A DNA stretch of 64,000 nucleotides from Platycnemis pennipes. Lineage: Eukaryota; Arthropoda; Insecta; Odonata; Platycnemididae. The position numbers and the translations under genes are program-made. Within the stretch, counting starts at the first letter, position 1, and each line of letters begins with the position of its first letter. Shown here in pieces: positions 37,943 through 50,711 of the stretch. The notes beneath the pieces were generated by a model. That model did not search any database. It saw nothing but the letters and a program-made list of their open reading frames with translations, and was not told the origin of the DNA. The stretch is taken from NCBI GenBank assembly GCA_933228895.1, contig OW121855.1:34486698-34550697 (forward strand). The letters run 5' to 3'.

Positions 37943-38480
37943 GCTGAAGTGAACATCAAAGTGTAGAAACAGTGGATGGACTGAAAATAAACCCTATCTG
38001 TAATAAAGTGGTTGTGACGCCAGCGCCAAGAAAATGAAAACCAATATCGCTTAAAGGTTTTAATTGTTTCGTACCTTGTAAGAAAAATCCCACCAAGAGA
38101 CAATCATATGACCCGAAGGAACGCTAAGGGCTTAATACTTGTCACAAACTGTTAGCAAGTTGAGGACTACTATGACACGCAGAAAGCTAAGACTACCCAG
38201 AGGACCCATCGTTCACTTTCCAGTAATCCACATAAAATCCTCAGATTAAACGGATGTTGGGCGATTTTCTGAACGCTACATCGCGATGCATCGTCTTCGC
38301 ATACCGTAAGCGATTCTTTGACAAGTATCCCCGCTTCTATGAACAATATTGAAAATGTATCCCAAAGAGAGGTCAAACTTCAAAACCAGCTGAAGTGAAT
38401 ATCAAAGCGTAGATAAACAGTGGATGCACTGAAAATATACCATCTCCAAAATAAAAAGATTTTGACGTCAACGCAATTCT
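37943..38480 (+). repeat. Duplicated 3'-UTR segment of copy 5
   Basis: GCTGAAGTGAACATCAAAGT at 37943 recurs as GCTGAAGTGAATATCAAAGC at 38389, and both run on through ACAGTGGATG and the poly(A)-signal region to about TGACGYC. The offset is about 446 bp. Confidence 0.75.
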
Positions 38481-38522
38481 ACTTCATAGGGTAGTATTCG
38501 GAAATTCCTCCCGAAGGTTAGT

Positions 38523-39925
38523 CAGGGTGGCTACTGATATCCAATTTTCAAATTCCCTGACTATTCCCTGACTTTTCCCTGATGGCCTTACCAATTTCCC
38601 TGACCGATCGCCAAAAGGTCTGCTATTATCGGAACATTTTATTTCTGCTGAATTAAATTTTTGTCAAAACTCAGAAAATATTGAAGGCTGAAATCAATAC
38701 ATTAAAAGCTATAAGAATGAAAAAATACACTAAACCTTCACAAGTTAAGCCCTCACACAAATTATTCACACTTTTAATACATTTTTCGCGGCCTCGTATC
38801 CGCGGCCGCGTATCGTATTTCCGTGGCCGTGTATGTTTCCTTCGGTAAAATTACAAATTGACAATGTCTACTTCTTCAAGGAAGAGGTAGCGTGTCGTGG
38901 TAGTTCTGGGAAGTTTAAGATTACTGAAAAGGCATCGAAAGGAAAGTTAATGGCGAATTTACTGGCGGACTCCGGCACAGGTTGCGCGAAAAATACAAAC
39001 AAAGCCCAAGTTGTTAGACTGGATCAAAATCGGATGGCACGAGTGACGTTTAGAAGCAAATAACAATTTGACAAACGTGGTCATAACCCCTTGATTGCAA
39101 GAGGGAACCAAAAATGTAAAAATATTTGTATAAACAAACAAAACGTAATCGCGCCACTGTGAGCGAAAACAGGAGGTAATTAGCAACGGCAGCATCATAT
39201 TCAGGAAAATCATATTTGAGGTGGTTTGTGACCTGACCAAATTGCTTCGAGACGGAACTAAGGGGGCCATTCAATAATTACGTCGAGCGTGAAAGGAGGG
39301 GAGGGGAGGAGGACACTTCTTACTGTCTCGCGAAGGGGGGTATGGGAATCGAAGATGATCTTACATAAGATTTTGTTTACACGTGTGATCGCACTTGTAT
39401 TACCGTTTTAATAATCATCGTCTCGTATTTTTAGAACTGCAAGCACGTATTTACTACAAGCTAGTGTGCTGCAACTACCTCATTACCTGAATCTTGGAAG
39501 TTAAAAAAAAAACGCGAGGTAAAATCTTCCGAAAAACATAGCCTCGGATTCCTCGTGATGAGCGGAATACATGGTGATCATGAATTATAACGCTACTAAG
39601 CAAATATCGCATTAAGGATATACATAATAGATACATCGTACGACTGATTCACAGCTAAATAACTAAGATTCACAACTGAATGTTCAACGAATTGACGGGG
39701 CTTATTCTATGCTCTTCGGCGACGGACATTCGTTTTAGTTGGTGAAATAAAGGGCGGGAAAGACTGCCCGATAAATGTAATGGTAGAAAAATAACGAGAA
39801 TTTCCTATCCCAGTTTCTCCCTGACTTTTACGAGAATTCCCTGACTTTTCCCTGACTTTTCCAGATTTCCAATTTTCCCTGACAATTCCAGGTTTTCCCG
39901 GTTTTCCCTGACGATCGCCACCCTG
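38523..39925. mobile_element. 1.4-kb non-autonomous DNA transposon
   Basis: The inverted ends CAGGGTGGC (38523) and GCCACCCTG (39925) are flanked by TTAGT on both sides. Both subterminal regions carry many copies of CCCTGACTTTTCC in opposite orientation. No transposase frame is recognised inside. The class is uncertain: the termini recall hAT-like elements, but those make 8-bp duplications. Confidence 0.7.
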
Positions 39926-39999
39926 TTAGTGTATTGCACCGGCATATTACAGGCATAAACATGTACTTTGCACCGTGCATGTATATCTATCATTATGAT

Positions 40000-42900
40000 A
40001 GGGGGCTATATTTAAAATAATTCAAACGAAAATTGCAGAAAAACTATCAACTGAATGCCTTGAGGTAACTCAGTTCAGTTTGTACCAACAGCAAGTTTTC
40101 CTTTTCTAAGCTGCCTTTAACCTTTTCAGGCACAGCACATTACACCGCATACGTACAATAAAGAACACATTTCTTACAGTCACAACTAGATTTAATTTAA
40201 ATTTGCATCAGTTTCTTAGATAAAAATGTCCATCACATTTTGTCTCTAGTGGGAACAATAAGAGACTAACTAACTAATGGCGTCAGGAAAACAAAAAAAT
40301 AACCCTCTGAGCTCAATTCAAGGAGTCGGAAAGAATAATATTTCTGTACAAGGCCTGTAATCACAGCAGTAAAATATTGCAGTTCACCCTACTGAGGGTT
40401 TTATCAGAGAAATGCAATAGGATAATTCAGCTACCAGAAAAAACTCAATGAAGTATACATTTTATACAATTAAAACCCCAAAGAGGATAGCAAAAGCAAG
40501 GGCATGCCAACCACATATATCATTGGCATTTTCCATAAATTCACGAAACTGGACAGGTTTCAACTGAAATCCTGTAGAGGCAAAACGTGCGGCACTGAAT
40601 TTACCTACGTTTTAATATAAGTTACTTTGTAATCATTCACACTTTCTTATTTATTACAATTAATTTTAAAGGATTATTGATTTGACAACTTGAAAGTAAC
40701 ACAGAGGAAATTCTTTACGGCGGGAAGAAACAACATGGAACAATTTATTTTCATGAATAATTAATCTTATCCTCACATCCATAAACCCCAGTGTCAACAT
40801 TGTAGCGGCCGGTGACAGGCAACTTGATGCAAAAATCGGAAAGATTGTGTTAAATATTTTAAAAGAAATAAGAAGTACTCATTAAGTTATTCCTGCACAA
40901 ACAGGGACCTATTGCATTAACAAAACTAGTCGTTCAACTAACACAATATCATAATAATTTTGAATGCCTAGCATGGATTGCATGCAGTGGCATTTACGTT
41001 TGGAGACTCAGAAAGTCTTCATTTGGAGGAACTAGAAACTGTCAGCAAGAGTCAAAAGCGATCGACATCACATACAAATTAACACATGAGAGAAACGAAG
41101 GAAAAATGGGGAGTCTGAAAAGAAGTACGTTTCTAACAAAGTCAAGTAATATCAGCGAAATTTTTATAAAAAGAAAAAAGTAGAGTTCTGGCGGCGATAA
41201 AAGATGGGAGAGGTAAGCCATTAAAATGTCAGCCGAAAAAATATGGAGATAACTATGGAGTTTGCGTTGATTTAATGACGCATGATAAAAAATACCCAAA
41301 CCTCCACGGATCGATTTTGGGTATCCGAGGAATCTATCAATGGAAATATGCATTGGAAATCAATCAACTCAGACTAAAACATATACCATAGGACGGCATG
41401 GATCGCAGGAAGAACCGAAAGAAAAGCTGACATACAAATAACCCTATTGATCACTTTCCTAGTTAACTTCTTGAGACTCAATATAGCCATAAAATAATTA
41501 TGAGAGGTGCTTATTTTTGTGATCAAATTTTCTCATCGCTTACTGAAGTAGAAGTATGATTTTTGCATCTACGGGAGAGTTAATAATTTTAAAGATGACA
41601 TCCATTGAAAGGTTTACATGTATCAACATCAGAAAGATTGATACAAGATTCTCTACGCTTTACATGCATACTTGGAACAAGAACACCTAATTTATACGGC
41701 TAGTTCAAATATGTACATACTTTTTTCAACATGCAAAAAAGATACCAGGGGGGCTGAGTTTGAAATCGTCGATATTATTTCGAATAGGTAACCAAGGAGT
41801 CACGTGGTATAAACAGGAATGGTCGGCAAATTTGTTGTGTTTAAACCGCTGATTACAACCTCATTCATTGTTTTCACTTTCGTTTTACTCATCTGTCTCG
41901 ATTACAGAGCCCCCAGATGAGATAAAACTCAAGTGTAAACAATGAATGAGGTTGTAATCAACGGTTTAAACAACAAATTTGCCAACCATTCCTGTTTATA
42001 CCACGAGACACCTTGGTTACCTATTCGAGATAATCCCGACGGTTTCAAACAGAGCTCTTTATTTTGCCGTTTCCTTGTAATGATATGACCTTCTGTATTG
42101 TTGTACTGACAATATACTTCTACCTAGTTTTAGTCCTTGCTCTAAGGCCTAATGATTCATATTTAATCGCAGTGTGAAATCAATTGGAGAGATAAATTCA
42201 CAGGCGTTTTTATCATAAATTAAAACGGAGCCGATAGCAGGGATGAAGTCAGACAAAAATTTACTTTCATCTTCACAATCATTCTATACGGCAAACGGAC
42301 AAACATTTCCCTTTGACGTTTACTGATGATAAGAAAGATTTTCTGCGATGGTATGCGCGATCCCATTCCTCGAAAAAAAACTCCACAACGTTGCACAATT
42401 CTGATCACATTTCAGAACAACTCCAAAGGAGAAACGGGTAAGTCGATAATCGGAGCCTTCGACGAAATTGGGAAATATCTAAGATCATCTCTCAGCGCGG
42501 TCTACTATCGGCAGTTCCTTGGCAAGAGATAACACGAGGGGCGCAATGATGTGGCATACGGAAAAAAAAGAATTATCTCGTGGCAACAAAGCATCACCAA
42601 CACTGCGAGTCACAAAATCGATCGAGCAGGTCGCTACCGAAACCTAAGTCTTATATTAACAGCCATCGACGTGGGGAAGGACTTGTGCTTACAGAACTAC
42701 GTTAAAAGACACTGATAGATTAACTAAGAGGCAAGGTCACAAACCGTGAGAAAGTTCATCAATTCAAGTTGTTCCAACAAAGACTAACAAATATTTAGGC
42801 CAGATCAAAACTTTATCGAGCCACTCATTTGTGCCTTCTAGGAATCATTTTGATTGGATTACAACGACACGAAAACGGAGTGAAAAGGAGTTGGACTCGA

Positions 42901-45020
42901 GAATGTGTCGTCACTTATGGGTCCTGGAGGGCTGATAGGACCGCTTCCCAACCTGACAACGGGATAAGGAAGACGGAAACCTCCACCAGGGATAGTGGAC
43001 CTACAACTAACGTGACGTTATGGTGCCACGCCCATTTGGAAGACCGTGAAGACACGCTGAAAGGGCAAGCGGAACCCTGGAACACTCCTTTCAGCTGTCG
43101 GCGATTAACAATTAAGGTACAGCCCATCCCACCGAACCAAGCACCCCAGGATAAGCCTTGTCCGTCTACGTTGCGTATTACAGTATAATGAACCCCGACA
43201 CAAAATGGAGTAACCTACAGGGCATTCATAAAAACCGATACATGAATTGTTAGCGTTAAACTCTCGGGGAACGATTGCCACCGTAAGATTCAAACCTTAA
43301 CCACGCAGGAGGCCATTACCCCTCCCTTAGCGCAACCGCCAACGCTCCTTCAAGGGAGACATATCAATTACGAAAGACGTAAATACTTACTCTTTTCTAG
43401 CTCGGATTCCTCGCAAAATCAGTGATTAAAAGAGAATACACATAGAATACAAAAAGGATAAGTGAGAAGACACTCTTTGAACTAATGAAATCAGTGCCTT
43501 TCCGCGTGCTTATCACGTGAGGTCATTTCACTCTTAATAAACAATCAATGCGCCCAAAACACACACACTACTTTCCCTACGAGTAAACAAGAATTGACGA
43601 CACAGGGAGTACGCTTCATTCAAATTAGGAAGGGCGCCAAATAACTACGTGATTTAAGTTCTCACACGCCACAGTAGTATTCATACCCACGGTTATGCCA
43701 GATATTTGCAATCAGATAAATGACAATATGTACAACAGCATCGTACCTCAAGATTAGGATCGTAGACGCGGAACTGGGACATCAAATTAGGAAGTATTTT
43801 AGTCTTTAGTAAGAAATTAGTCTTTCATAATTAAATACAATGGCAGACGGAGAACAAAGGTCTCCTGGTCAAGAAATGTGCAACTCTAGCACATACCGTA
43901 CGGACCTCGGTGGACCGCAATGGAGCATCAGAAATAGTTCTCATAGACCTTCAGAAACTACCTTGCGAATTAACAGTACCGCGTAGCGTAATGAACTGCG
44001 CGTAAGCCTCCCAAGCGAAAGGTTTTTCGATCGATTCCCAATAGAGGATAACTTTTTCTTCTGCATGAAATCAGTCAAGAACAAGGCTTGTGTTAACAAC
44101 TTGCATTACGAGACGGTTCATTCGCTGCGTGAGACTTTTTCCAGGGGAACGGCGGATATTTTCTTGGAACGGGGAACGGATAAGAAGGTGCTTTTTATCA
44201 GGAATGCTATGCCACTCAACCTTGGTTTTTCATTTCGACAGATAATTTAGCACAAGGTGACAGAATATGCACGTATATCAGCGCAGGAGAGACTAAACGT
44301 ACCGGAATAATCAAGTCCATCGAAAAAAACGTTGGCCAAAATATTTGCTTACGACAGATAAAAAATTGCAGCCCTCTGCCTCCGTTTCTTTGACCTCATA
44401 GTATTGATCTTTCTCGTTGTTTTCACAGAATGGAGGACCGCCAAGTCTAGTTTCAGCACTACCCCTCTTCCCAGTAACTGATTACTCCACGTAAAAACTT
44501 TTTGCAATCCAGCTGAACATCTGTGAACTAAATTAACAACCAGGGCACCCACAGAGACTGCATGAAACAAGTTCTAAATATGACATTTATTGCTGAACAC
44601 TGTGGTGCGTACATTAAGATTCATCTTCAGCAAGTTTTGAACTTCTTAGAAAATAAGACGTTCATAGCGGAGTCCAGAAGTTTTACGAAATTAGTTAGGA
44701 TATTAAACGTAGGTCGATAATGAAATATTACAAATTACAACATTTCATTTCATGCTACGAAAGGGTCCTGATAGTAATCAGTAAAGGAACTAGCAGCAAT
44801 TTAGCTCAAGTTTCACGCAAAAGAAGGGATAACAGATCGAAGCGTATCAGTAGAGTTTGAACTTCCTGAAGTGTAGGCCACCGTTCGCCATTCCTTGTAA
44901 TAAGGGACAGCCCAAAAGTTAGGGGATGCATCTACGTGATCAGGGTAGCCATCATATGACGAAAAGAAAAAAAACCCGTACACATTACAAGCTTCCAATG
45001 AAAAGCCAACACCCACAAAA
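40000..45020. other. Stretch before the secreted-protein gene
   Basis: It contains the foldback element at 41751. Open frames at 42326-42532, 42829-43188 and 44065-44250 have no recognisable content; the segment at about 42900-43330 has the character of an old retroelement. No gene is supported. Confidence 0.4.
41751..42058. mobile_element. Foldback element with ~150-bp arms
   Basis: CGAATAGGTAACCAAGG, GTGGTATAAACAGGAATGGT and ATTACAACCTCATTCATTGT on the left all recur inverted on the right, leaving only a short centre. The arms differ at scattered positions, so the copy is not recent. Confidence 0.8.
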
Positions 45021-45027
45021 GTTATGT

Positions 45028-45071
45028 ATGAGAAAGTATGAACATACTTTAATACTATTTCTGGCCCTAGG
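45028..45071 (+). CDS. Secreted lysine-rich protein, signal-peptide exon
   Basis: The ATG at 45028 begins MRKYEHTLILFLALG: a basic start, then a hydrophobic core, as in a signal peptide. After 14 codons and two bases comes the donor GTGAGT. The phase (2) matches the acceptor before 45663, giving GG|G (Gly) at the join. An ATG four bases upstream opens only a five-codon frame. It was found by searching for a phase-matched start, so it needs transcript support. Confidence 0.6.
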
Positions 45072-45662
45072 GTGAGTCAATCACTTCAGAGAAATTAACA
45101 AGAAATACTACTCTTGACCTCTCCTTAAAATATTTCTGCTGCGGGGTTTAATTTGTCCATCATCGAAATATCTAAACCTCCAAATGAAACTCAACTAAAA
45201 GCAGCGCCAGCTTTTAAACTACCCTGGGGGAAACAGCACACAGCTAACGGGTTTCTATTGAAGGTGGAGAGGTTGGCGATCTATTATTTATGGTGATGTA
45301 AAGAGGAGTCTCTTTGTCTGCACTTGTTTTCTTACAGCTTAAGTTTTTTTTAGATCTGAAAGAGAACCATTTACTATAAAAGGCATGGCATACTATAATA
45401 TTCATGTTATTTGCCAATGACAAAATGGCGTTAAAGATCTATGCAGAAGCATTAGGATTTAAAGGCAAACTTCATTTTAAAATGAATTTGCGATATTGGC
45501 TACCTACAAACCGCCATCCATGGTAACAATATAACTATTCTTGCTGAGGAACGTAATAATACATTTTCATAATATAGTCAGTGTTAGATCCTGGAGAGCA
45601 GGGGACATACTGCTCACGAAAAGTCAATATTCTTATTAATGTACACATTTCGACTACTTCAG

Positions 45663-46689
45663 GTCGCTCTCGTTGACAGAAACAACCATCAATATGGGGC
45701 TCAAACTGCGCTGGTTCCGAGCCCACGTGAACATCGCCACACCCAAGTTACACGGCCTGAGAGCAACCAACGTGGCCTCTTCCCCCTCATCCACAGTCGC
45801 TATCAACGGCTACTACCACCAGAGAGACTTCGAGAATGCGGAGAACCGCATGGATCTGGCGGTAGCAAGGCGTCCGCCCAGCGAGGGAGCCGTCGTGGAG
45901 GCCACGACGACCGGTGCCATCGCCAAAGCCCCCAAAATGAGACCAAGGTCGAGGGCTGACCCGGACTCCATAGACACCAACTCCTCCCGACGACTGGAAG
46001 ACGCCTCGTCGCCAACTCCCAACGGCGAGGTCCGGGGTCCAAGGAGTCGTCCTAGGGCTGAGGGCAAGCCAGCGGCGATGGGGAACATGGGTGACCCAGC
46101 GGAGGAGACGTCAAACGAGACAATCAATCCCCTTTTCGCACTGGTGGGGAACAGGTACGCGACCCAGAGGAAAGACGTGGACTCCCCGGCAGTGACCGGC
46201 GAGGGAGTCGCGGAAACGTCGAAACCTGAACCTTCGAAGCGAGAGAAAGGCCGAGGAATGAAGGCGTCCACGAGTCAAGACAAGAAGGAGAAGAAGAAGA
46301 AAGAGCCAAAGACCGTCATCAAGAAAGAGACCAAGCCGACGAAGGAGTTCAAGAAGAAGCAAGACAAGAAGTCCCAGAAGGCTGAACAAGCTGAGAAGGC
46401 TGACCAGAAAGCAAAGGCCCCAAAATTACCGGCGGTCGACCCTCAGGCACCCACGATGAGGAACCCGCTGCTGTCTTACGGCTCGGAAACCAGGGGCCCG
46501 AGGCCGGAAGAACGAAATACGATGAGAAACGCCATCCGTCTGAGTGATAATGCGGACGAGGAGGAGTTCTTGAGGACGGGGAACATACAGGTGAAGGTGC
46601 CAGAAAGACAGAGGTCGGAGGGGATGAAAAAGTTAACGGTGGATAAGAAGGCGATTGAAAGCTTCGATGACGAAGAATTCGACGCATGA
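45663..46689 (+). CDS. Secreted, lysine-rich, cysteine-free protein, main exon
   Basis: With the signal exon this gives 356 residues. The acceptor is CTACTTCAG. After SLSLTETTINMGLKLRW the chain is low-complexity and hydrophilic: Arg/Pro/Ala-rich, then from about residue 220 to 270 a strongly Lys/Glu-rich stretch (KKEKKKKEPK, KKKQDKKSQKAEQ), then NPLLSYGSETRGPRPEERN and an acidic end (FDDEEFDA). There is no cysteine and no second membrane segment; NSS and NET are possible glycosylation sites. It is likely disordered. I recognise no family, and it is not related to the PPxY array. GC-rich coding composition and the open 341-codon exon make it a convincing gene. Overlapping minus-strand frames are its shadows. 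A likely poly(A) signal is near 47240. Confidence 0.75.
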
Positions 46690-47299
46690 CGACGAAATGC
46701 GGTGTGAATGAAATCAAGACTGCAACCACAATTGAAAGAGTGCATTACCAAACGTGAAATGTAAAATAGATGGTTTGGAAGATACATTAACAGTCAGTGT
46801 TACCGCTAAAGCAAAACCTTACGTTAGTAGTGGTGTCGAACTTGTTGATAACATCTACTGCATAATATTCTACAGTGAACCAATGTCAGTTTCTTCTGTG
46901 GTGTAGATACATAATGCTTACGCATGTAGAATGGTGGCCATTTTTACCACAACTAAGTGATCTTCACGCTTGTGGACGGAAATAGGTACAAGTGACACCA
47001 ATAATATTCTGATATACTGCTGCATCACGAAATTAGTAACCACAGTCCCAGGAAAATCGTGAACCATGACTTCCCATCATTAGACGTAATCTCAACACGC
47101 TTAAGTCAATGTAATTTTATAGATAGTATTGGTCACTACACAAGAGACCAAAGTGTGCTACCAAACAGCACTTGAGATCCACAGTAAAAATATCTATACA
47201 GTTTCTTTAATGCCTAATTGCCTTTCCATTATTCGTCAAAAATAAAAAATGAAATGATATTTGCAAAGACGGCGGCGATTTTAATACGCTGTAAAGTAA

Positions 47300-50200
47300 T
47301 ACTACGTATCAACTAACAAAAATTTCCATAATTATAAAAAACAGTACATTTTCCGTCAATATTAAAAGTCTGACGAAACAAACCTCGTTTTTCATTCTGT
47401 TGGATGGCATATTATTGTTTAAATTTTCCGTTCGCACAGAGCCAACTACACTTTCACCTCATTATCAGGCACTTTTTCTACATCCTCAAAAAGGAAATAT
47501 GGTCGATGAGTCATACCAAAAAGATATTAAATACGAATTCTTAACGCAGAACCTCCAAAGATGGCGAAAACGGAAGTAACATCCAATCATGAGGTAAGTA
47601 GAAGGCGTATCTCATCAATGGAGCAAACACAAGCATGAACCGGAGAAACGCTTTTTACCCTACAAATAATTACGACTCCAGCAAATATCAATTTAACCCA
47701 TACAATAAGAGAATACAGGGCGAATCAATTTTATAACGATTCTCTTCTCTCTAAAAGAAAAATTAACATGCTGACTTCTAGTTAATGATAAAGATGAGCA
47801 TTATAGTTTGGCTTTTCTGAGAAAAAACAGATGTTCCAAAACAAATTTCCGATATCATGGCGCCGAAGTTGAATCTAGCTCGGAAGCCTATCTCATGCAC
47901 TCTTCATACCCTTCGAGGAACTCTTACAATATGACTACCATTCTCTAACCCGCATACACTTCTTTATATGGACCGCGATGGCCCCGAAATACTTTTTGCC
48001 CCTGTTATGTTGAATATTTGTACGTAAAACGGATGTTAGGCTGAACCTACCGTGAGAATTTAACAGCGGTTGAAAATGGGCATTATCACCTTTGCCAATC
48101 GGTGAGGAATTTTTTCACTGACACCAATATAATCTTCCTTATCGCGAGACTAGCTCAAAATCTCCCCCCTCTTCCCACCTCTCAAACTGGGCGCTAAAAA
48201 GATTTAATCTCTTTAATAATCTTATAAATAAAGAAGAAAAAACAAGAATGTTTAAAGGGCGGAGAGTTTTCCTCGGCGAACAATGTTATCATTTTAAAGT
48301 TCCGCGCCTTGACGTAAAGAGGAAACCGTTTCCATTTTCTTAAGTCGCCAAAATGCACTCGAGCACTGGCAGATTTATAAGCGAATAATTCGCCGAATTA
48401 ATTAACTCCAAATTAAACACCCCCCACAAAGTTTACTGAGATCAGATCTGGAGATTCCCGAGAAATTTACGAATGATAATCATTCCGTTAATGCCAAAGG
48501 AATTCAATTTTACTAGCAAATAAATAAACGTTGATGCCGTAATATCCGCTACTACACGCCCTGGCAGCTATTTACGGGATGAGATATTAATGCAAAGCCA
48601 GATAAGAAGAACAGTTTAGCATCAGCCTTTCAAAAGGAAAATGGAACCCAATAAATGAAGGAACAAATATTAGCTTAAAATGAAATGTTCCATAAATTAC
48701 TCAAGAAACTATTGCATGCAGAATTACCTTAAATACATACCCGAAATACCACCAAAATCCAGTTTTTTTACTTACTCGCATTATTTTCATCAACCTAAAA
48801 TTGAAAGTTTCTTTCTCACTAATACGCGGGAGGAGACGCTGTTACGCGCGTGGAAAATACGCAAATCAGGACCATACCTCATAACAACTCCTTACCTTGC
48901 TAAACAGATTTCAAATCTAGCGCTGAAACTTCCACTTCTAAGATGGATTAAATTCTAGCACACTTAATTGAAGAATGAAAAGGAATCAACCTTATGAGTA
49001 AAATATAGTCGGAAAATGGGACACTAGGATCACAAACAATAAATGCTAACATATTTAGGAGTTAATCACACCAGATTCTGATGGTTATATGATCGGCATA
49101 GAATTCGCAAACAGTTTTTATTCTAAACACAATGATAAATGCGAATAAACCAATCACAATATTACTAATGTACTATTATTGCATTGGTACTATTAGTCCA
49201 GAAGAGCTGAGGTCCTAGCCCCTTCTCTCAATTTTATCCACTAACACGTACACCTTCCTCGCCTCTAACATTGAGGATGTTTCCGGTGCCCACAATGAGA
49301 ACCTACGGTAGATCCAGGGCAATAAGTACTACGATCTTAACAATCAAAAGCTCGTTTCAACAGGCTCATGACCCTAAGACAGGCTGCAGAAAATCATACT
49401 TAACGCGTCAACCAACTCCAAGGTCCCTACCAGCTCCATAATTTTGCAGCATATAACCGCCGAAAGCAAGACGGATGAAATTCGCTCGAATGTACCTTTT
49501 GACATCAATGACTGCCATTGTTCTCCCAAACGCACAAGCAACGTACATAAAATAAAGAGAATGATTTATTGTACAACAAGGTGGTGGTTACCACCTTCGT
49601 ATACCAGTTGCATCATCGAAATGGTCACTTCAATTCCAAATACGAAATATTCTCATAACAACACGGGAGAGGCTGGTGATTCAGTCGGTGATTTAGAAAG
49701 GAGTGCCTTTGTGGCGTCACGAATAATGAAGCACCTCCCTTCCTTCCGCCACGGAGCCCAGGTGGGGCCAGATTACTCTTTCTCACTAAGCGTGCGACGT
49801 AATTCACTAAGACGCTCGAACTACGAGAGAAACTGCCGTAGCAAAACACTGAAAATGTTTTAAATATTCAAATATTATAGGAAGTGCTCATTCAGCGACG
49901 CCAATCGTAGATGGAGCTTATTACCAAGAGCAGAACTGTGAGAGAAAAAAATTGACGACTCTTACATTATTTTAAAGGGTATGATAGGAGCATGATTTCT
50001 TACGAACCCTAGACGTTAATTCCACCCTAAGGCAAAATTTCAAGTAACCTAAGATAAACGGCAGATCGCAGCGCGAGATCAATCCCACCGATGTTCATAC
50101 CGCCAATTATGTATGTACCTACATACTTATTTGCGAAAGAAAATTTTACCTATGTAACCCGTTTCTGCATACCATAAACGTAAGTAAAAAGTTTGCAGCG

Positions 50201-50690
50201 GAGAAATTATGGATTCCAAGGTTAATTCCGCCCTACTGTCTTGATAAATGCAATATCTGCCAAATAAATTCCAATTTTCAATTTTTTTTTAGGCTTCACT
50301 GTTTATTTTCAGCGGACGCGTCTCTACAGCTGTTTCGTCCGTGCCTATATAAAAACCATTGACTAAGTATATGGTTTTCCAGACGCTTGGCAACTCCAGT
50401 TGAGAGTGAAAGAGGATTCCGACCGTATCACATATCCAGGAATATGGGAAAGTGCGGGCGGACGGGCGAAAAATCATGCACTCGACGGGGCATGTTGCGA
50501 TCCACGGACGGCAGACGGATGCCCTATCGACAGGAGGAAAAGGCGGAATCAGAGGTGGGGAGAGTGGAGTGATGAGAGCGAGGAGCTGCCGGGATAAGTG
50601 GTAGGAGGAGGGACGGCTGATCCGATGATAGCCGCTATCCGATAACTCAGATTCTCGAAAGGCCGCGCGATATCAACCTACGTCCACGCT
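47300..50690. other. Stretch before copy 6
   Basis: No gene is supported. The open frame at 49444-49863 has no recognisable domain. GC content rises from about 50430 toward the copy 6 start exon, suggesting a promoter/5' UTR region with GATAA sites near 50593 and 50641. Confidence 0.4.
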
Positions 50691-50695
50691 TCACC

Positions 50696-50711
50696 ATGGA
50701 GCTTGGAAATG
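50696..50711 (+). CDS. Membrane PPxY protein copy 6, start exon
   Basis: ACCATGG context; ATGGAGCTTGGAAATG is followed by donor GTAAGT. It encodes MELGN plus one base, phase 1, joining 52295 as G|AT (Asp). The shared promoter block of copies 1-5 is not clearly present. Confidence 0.7.

Noticed and set aside
38833..39270. Possible transposase frames inside the 1.4-kb element
   Set aside because: Short, on both strands, without catalytic motifs; the element appears non-autonomous.
42326..42437. Candidate first exon ending at a GTAAGT donor
   Set aside because: Its phase (1) does not fit the 45663 acceptor (2), and no other acceptor nearby gives a coherent protein.
45803..46787. Several long minus-strand open frames
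   Set aside because: They are shadows of the GC-rich plus-strand exon at 45663-46689; no splice sites or conserved features support them.
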